Below, piece after piece: positions 13,588 through 16,807 of a stretch of DNA of 16,807 bases (position 1 is the stretch's first letter; the number at the start of each line of letters is the position of its first letter). Below the pieces are notes generated by a model that saw only the letters and a program-made list of their open reading frames with translations, ran no database searches and was not told where the DNA came from. The stretch covers positions 1-16,807 of the forward strand of contig JADFRB010000003.1 of assembly GCA_022561525.1 (NCBI GenBank), given 5' to 3'. This DNA is from Nitrospinota bacterium. GTDB lineage: Bacteria; Nitrospirota; Nitrospiria; Nitrospirales; UBA8639. The position numbers and the translations under genes were made by a program.

Positions 13588-16500
13588 ATGCAATTACAAT
13601 CGTTGATTGTCTCGGGGTTTAAGTCCTTCCTCGACGCCAAGATGGATTTCCCCAAAGGGATTACCGCGGTGGTTGGCCCCAACGGCGTAGGGAAAAGCAA
13701 CGTGGTCGATGCCATATTGTGGGTCTTGGGAGAGCAAAGTACCAAGTCGCTTCGCAGTGAGCGCATGGAAGATGTGATCTTCAATGGGACAGAAACCCGG
13801 AAACCTCTGGGAATGGCTGAAGTGTCCCTCGTGGTCACGAATGTGACGAGTCAAGAATTAGAGTCAGTGGCTGGTGTGTTCGAGGAACTCCCGGGGAATA
13901 AAGAATTAATGATTACCAGGCGGTTGTATCGTGATGGGGACAGTGAGTATTTCATTAATAAAATTCCCTGCCGTTTGAAGGATATCCGTCTCTTGTTTTT
14001 GGAAGCCAGGGCTGGAACCAAAGGGCACACGGTTATTGAACAGGGCAACATCGATCAAATCCTTTCCGGGTCCCCACAAGACCGTCGAAGTTTTATCGAG
14101 GAGACAGCGGGCATCGGACGGTTTAAAAAGCAAAAAACCGAAGCCCTACGGAAACTCAATTCCACGCAGCAAAATCTCGTTCGGGTACGGGATGTGATCG
14201 GGGAAGTGCAAAGGCAACTTCGGACGTTAGAGCGTCAAGCCCGCCAAACCGAGCAATACGGAAAACTGCAAGACGAATGTCGCGTTCTCGAAATTAATGT
14301 CTTGAGTTGGGACTATCATGAGCTGGGACCCGAACGTACTGATATTGAGGGCCGTATTGCCACATATGAAGCGCAAGAGGCTGGGCACATGGCTGAAGAA
14401 GCCAACGTGACGGCGACGCATGAACAACTGAAAGCCGACCAACTTCTGGACGGCCAAGTCGTCGGGACCACGCAAGAAGCCCTTCGCAAGCTTGAACACG
14501 AAATGGGGCAAGCGCTCACCACCCTTGAAGTGGAACGTCATCGCATCCAACTCTACGCGGAACAACAGGCTCAGGGCGCGGAAGAGCAAACTCGGCTTGG
14601 CCAGGAATCAACAAGTACCATCGGCGCAATAGCCTCATTACACAGTCAATTGACGCAGGCGAGGGAAGAGGCCCAACAGGCTGAACACACGCTGACTCGG
14701 CTGGATGTTGAGGAACAGAATCTTGTCGCGAATCGGTCATCGGTTCACACGCAACTGGAAACGCTGCGCCAACACATTTTGGAGGAGACGGTTGAACGGA
14801 CTCAAACGGAAACGCGGCTGCAATATTTAGAAGCTCGACAGGAGGATCGCAGTCTCCACATTCAGGAACTCCAGAAAGACCACGAACAGGGTGAAATCGA
14901 GCGTTCGGAAATAATGGTGAAACTTGCCGGCTTGCAGGAAACGCTGGAGAGTCTGACGCAGCAGGTTCAGTCCACACGGACCCAACGCGAACACGTGTTG
15001 ACGCTGCTCACTCAACTCGACCAGCAGATGCAGAAAGTCGAGCAGCAACGGGTCGAAGGAAAAACCGAGCGGGCAGGTGCTGAGTCCCGTTTGACTGCCC
15101 TCCAGGCCATGTTACAGGAAGAATTTGGGTACAAGGGGGGAACGGAGGGCGAAGGTTCGTCAATCCGACAAGTCTGTCACGGTGTAAAAGAAGCAGTTGG
15201 GGAACGCTTGGAAGTTCCTCAGCATATTGAAAAAGCCATCGAAGCCGCGCTAGGCGAACACATTCGGGCGTGGGTGGTCGAGGGGGACGGCGATATTGTC
15301 CAGGCGTTGCAATTCATGAACGATCATGACCTTGGGCGGGGCACCTTTATTCCTACGCAGCCGTTTGGCATGGCCGAAGATCAACCGCCGGCTTGGTGGC
15401 CGGAGTTGAAACAGCAGGAAGGGGTCATTGGTCGAGCAACCGAATTGGTAGGCGTTCCAGAAGAATTGAAAGCGGTACTTCATTGTCTTCTACAACGCGT
15501 GGTTGTGGTTCAAAGTCTTAATCAGGCTTTGGCCTTGGTTCGGCGGCGGCGCTGGGGTGGCCTCTCTGGTCCCCTCTTTGCCACCCTGACCGGGGAGATT
15601 GTTGAGACGTCCGGGTTGGTGAGTGGAGGATCCACCGGAGATTCCAGTGGCGTGCTCCAGCGAAGGCGTGAAGTGCGCACCTTGGAGAGTCACCTGACGG
15701 ATATCGCTCACAGCCTTGAGCAGGCAGAACAACGACACGAGGAATTACAGCAGCACCATGAATCCGGGAAAGAACAATTGCGGACCCTTGATGAGTCGTT
15801 GAAAGAATCGGAGCGGAAGGTCCTGATCGCAGAAAATGGTATTGGCAATGCCGAGCAGCACGTGTCTGATGTCGAGGAACAGGTGCAGTCGCTCACCGAG
15901 GAGTTAGCCTCGAACCAAGAGGAACTCGTGAATCTGAGGGAAGAAAGTCAGACCTGCCGGGATCGTCTGGTCCAATTAGGCCATGACCAGAAAACCCAAG
16001 AAACCAACTTGGGGCTGTTCATGGCCCAGCTCCAGGAACTCGAGGCAGAGGCCACCCGATTGTATGAACAGTTAACTGCAGCCCGGCTTACGATGACGAC
16101 CCTACATGAACGCCGAGAGCGAACGCAGGCCGATCTGGATCGGATGCAACAGGAAGAAGAAGCTCGACAATCGCGACTGCGCATTTTGGCTGAGCAAGTT
16201 CATACGCTCGAGTTGAAGGCACAAGACAGTCAAGTGGCGCAAGCCCGAGCCGAGGTGCTGTTCAAAGAATTTGAACAACGGAAAGATGAGCTCCAAATAC
16301 AATTGCACACGGTTGAAGAACGCCATCATGAAGGGATGCTTCGTGTTCGAGAGTTGGAGCAGCGGCTGGCTGACATTCGAAGAGCATTCGCATCCACTCG
16401 TGAAAAGCGGGCAGAGATCGAAGTGCAATTGGCGGAGGTACGGACGCGGTTGCAAACAGTCATTGATACCTTGACCGGGACCTATGGACAGTCCGTAGAA

Positions 16501-16807
16501 GAACTGTCAAGTCAGTCCCTTGCTCAGGATGATGCCGAGACTTCTGTCGAAATTATCGAGGGTCCGGAAGCATGGCGGGAGCGTGTCCGTATCATCAGAA
16601 CGCGATTAGAGCGGATGGGGCCACTCAATTTGGCTGCGATTGACGAACATCGTGAGCAGGAGGAGCGGTATCAGTTCCTCAACTGGGGGCAGAAGGCGTT
16701 CAAAGACTTCACGGTTATCCCTCCTGAAACCGGCATCGTCCATCAAATCAATCTCGAAAGTCTCGCGCGCGTCGTCTGGACCACCGAAGAGGACGGTAAA
16801 ACGCTTG
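13588..16807 (+). CDS. smc: Chromosome segregation ATPase SMC, fused in frame to an aconitase fragment near 16680
   Basis: SMC dimers with ScpA/ScpB form the bacterial condensin that organises the chromosome. The reading frame is open from the ATG at 13588 to the window end. It holds the N-terminal head with Walker [10 protein letters not shown] (30-38), then [20 protein letters not shown] and the QGNIDQILS and [12 protein letters not shown] segments. A Gln/Glu-rich coiled coil (about 170-510) is followed by the hinge (about 512-695; [20 protein letters not shown] and [10 protein letters not shown]), then a second coiled coil (about 698-1005). [23 protein letters not shown] ends the recognisable SMC at residue 1031. 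The C-terminal head (signature LSGGE, Walker B) should follow within ~150 residues but is replaced by aconitase sequence. Because no stop intervenes, an automatic call would read this as one long protein. No clear Shine-Dalgarno is seen at the ATG. Confidence 0.9.
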   Translation, partial: MQLQSLIVSGFKSFLDAKMDFPKGITAVVGPNGVGKSNVVDAILWVLGEQSTKSLRSERMEDVIFNGTETRKPLGMAEVSLVVTNVTSQELESVAGVFEELPGNKELMITRRLYRDGDSEYFINKIPCRLKDIRLLFLEARAGTKGHTVIEQGNIDQILSGSPQDRRSFIEETAGIGRFKKQKTEALRKLNSTQQNLVRVRDVIGEVQRQLRTLERQARQTEQYGKLQDECRVLEINVLSWDYHELGPERTDIEGRIATYEAQEAGHMAEEANVTATHEQLKADQLLDGQVVGTTQEALRKLEHEMGQALTTLEVERHRIQLYAEQQAQGAEEQTRLGQESTSTIGAIASLHSQLTQAREEAQQAEHTLTRLDVEEQNLVANRSSVHTQLETLRQHILEETVERTQTETRLQYLEARQEDRSLHIQELQKDHEQGEIERSEIMVKLAGLQETLESLTQQVQSTRTQREHVLTLLTQLDQQMQKVEQQRVEGKTERAGAESRLTALQAMLQEEFGYKGGTEGEGSSIRQVCHGVKEAVGERLEVPQHIEKAIEAALGEHIRAWVVEGDGDIVQALQFMNDHDLGRGTFIPTQPFGMAEDQPPAWWPELKQQEGVIGRATELVGVPEELKAVLHCLLQRVVVVQSLNQALALVRRRRWGGLSGPLFATLTGEIVETSGLVSGGSTGDSSGVLQRRREVRTLESHLTDIAHSLEQAEQRHEELQQHHESGKEQLRTLDESLKESERKVLIAENGIGNAEQHVSDVEEQVQSLTEELASNQEELVNLREESQTCRDRLVQLGHDQKTQETNLGLFMAQLQELEAEATRLYEQLTAARLTMTTLHERRERTQADLDRMQQEEEARQSRLRILAEQVHTLELKAQDSQVAQARAEVLFKEFEQRKDELQIQLHTVEERHHEGMLRVRELEQRLADIRRAFASTREKRAEIEVQLAEVRTRLQTVIDTLTGTYGQSVEELSSQSLAQDDAETSVEIIEGPEAWRERVRIIRTRLERMGPLNLAAIDEHREQEERYQFLNWGQKAFKDFTVIPPETGIVHQINLESLARVVWTTEEDGKTL
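16684..16807 (+). other. acnA: Aconitate hydratase A fragment (internal), joined to smc; cut by window edge
   Basis: From residue 1032 of the smc frame the protein reads [20 protein letters not shown], then [11 protein letters not shown]. This is the conserved internal stretch of aconitase A that lies before the DSHTTM cluster region; E. coli AcnA has a closely similar RWGQ...VPPGTGICHQVNLEYL stretch (recalled). Aconitase converts citrate to isocitrate in the TCA cycle. In aconitases the preceding residues are also of ERYxFL type, the same as the SMC residues at the join, so the boundary can only be placed to about 16660-16683. The beginning of the aconitase gene is absent. Confidence 0.85.

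Noticed and set aside
13560..16474. Many ORFs antisense to smc (e.g. 14227-14589, 14516-14977, 16102-16455) and a short plus ORF in another frame
   Set aside because: They lie entirely inside the continuous smc frame, whose head, coiled-coil and hinge sequence is unmistakable. Their products are low-complexity shadows.
13588..16807. A genuine new SMC-aconitase fusion enzyme
   Set aside because: The aconitase part begins mid-protein and the SMC part stops before its essential C-terminal head, with the switch at a shared short motif. A chimeric join is far more likely than a functional fusion, though it is kept as a finding to verify.
1..16807. CRISPR arrays, tRNA/rRNA genes, phage or transposase genes
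   Set aside because: I saw no regularly spaced repeat-spacer units, cloverleaf-like sequences or integrase/transposase motifs on either strand.

Overview
The window carries ordinary bacterial housekeeping genes with short dispersed repeats between them. I see no tRNA, rRNA, CRISPR array, integrase, transposase or phage gene. The gene content suggests Nitrospirota (Nitrospira-like). It includes an argD-argF-argG block, a Mrp/NBP35 ATPase next to a zinc-ribbon protein with two PCP_red-like repeats, a short ~200-residue GpmA, and conspicuous nested-palindrome intergenic repeats. That assignment comes from remembered gene content and not from a search, so it is only moderately secure. TGA ends several intact genes (argF, the zinc-ribbon gene, the small membrane gene, fabH), so the genetic code is standard.

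Layout: positions 1-2504 (minus strand) hold argD, argF and the first 72 codons of argG; argF and argG overlap by ATGA. Positions 2691-5728 hold a zinc-ribbon/DUF2628-like membrane protein (+), an unrecognised protein (-), gpmA (+) and another unrecognised protein (-) whose 5' end runs into a 174-bp repeat. Positions 6071-6770 hold an overlapping pair: a four-helix membrane protein and a small acidic protein. Positions 6881-7672 (-) hold a metallo-beta-lactamase-fold phosphodiesterase-like gene broken by an in-frame TGA, with its conserved C-terminal tail intact downstream. Positions 8083-9795 (+) hold the Mrp-like ATPase and the PCP_red-like protein, closed by a strong terminator. Positions 10012-11058 (-) hold a BamD-like lipoprotein. 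Positions 11184-13401 (+) hold fabH, a second copy of the nested-palindrome repeat, and ispH. From 13588 to the end (+) runs smc.

The most striking observation is at the right edge. The smc frame runs normally through head, coiled coil, hinge and second coiled coil to the conserved GPLNLAAI segment. It then switches, in frame, at a shared ERYQFL sequence to an unmistakable piece of aconitase A. This is either a chimeric assembly join or a real recombination. It is the first thing to verify, because everything beyond the join may belong to another locus.

Functionally the window joins arginine biosynthesis (steps from N-acetylglutamate semialdehyde to argininosuccinate), glycolysis (GpmA), fatty-acid initiation (FabH), isoprenoid synthesis (IspH), Fe-S or tetrapyrrole-related cofactor handling (Mrp plus PCP_red, inferred), outer-membrane assembly (BamD-like) and chromosome organisation (SMC). 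I found no clear new multi-gene system. The best candidates for something undescribed are the Mrp/tandem-PCP_red pair, the repeat family, and the Cys-Trp-Cys tail repeats of the BamD-like lipoprotein.
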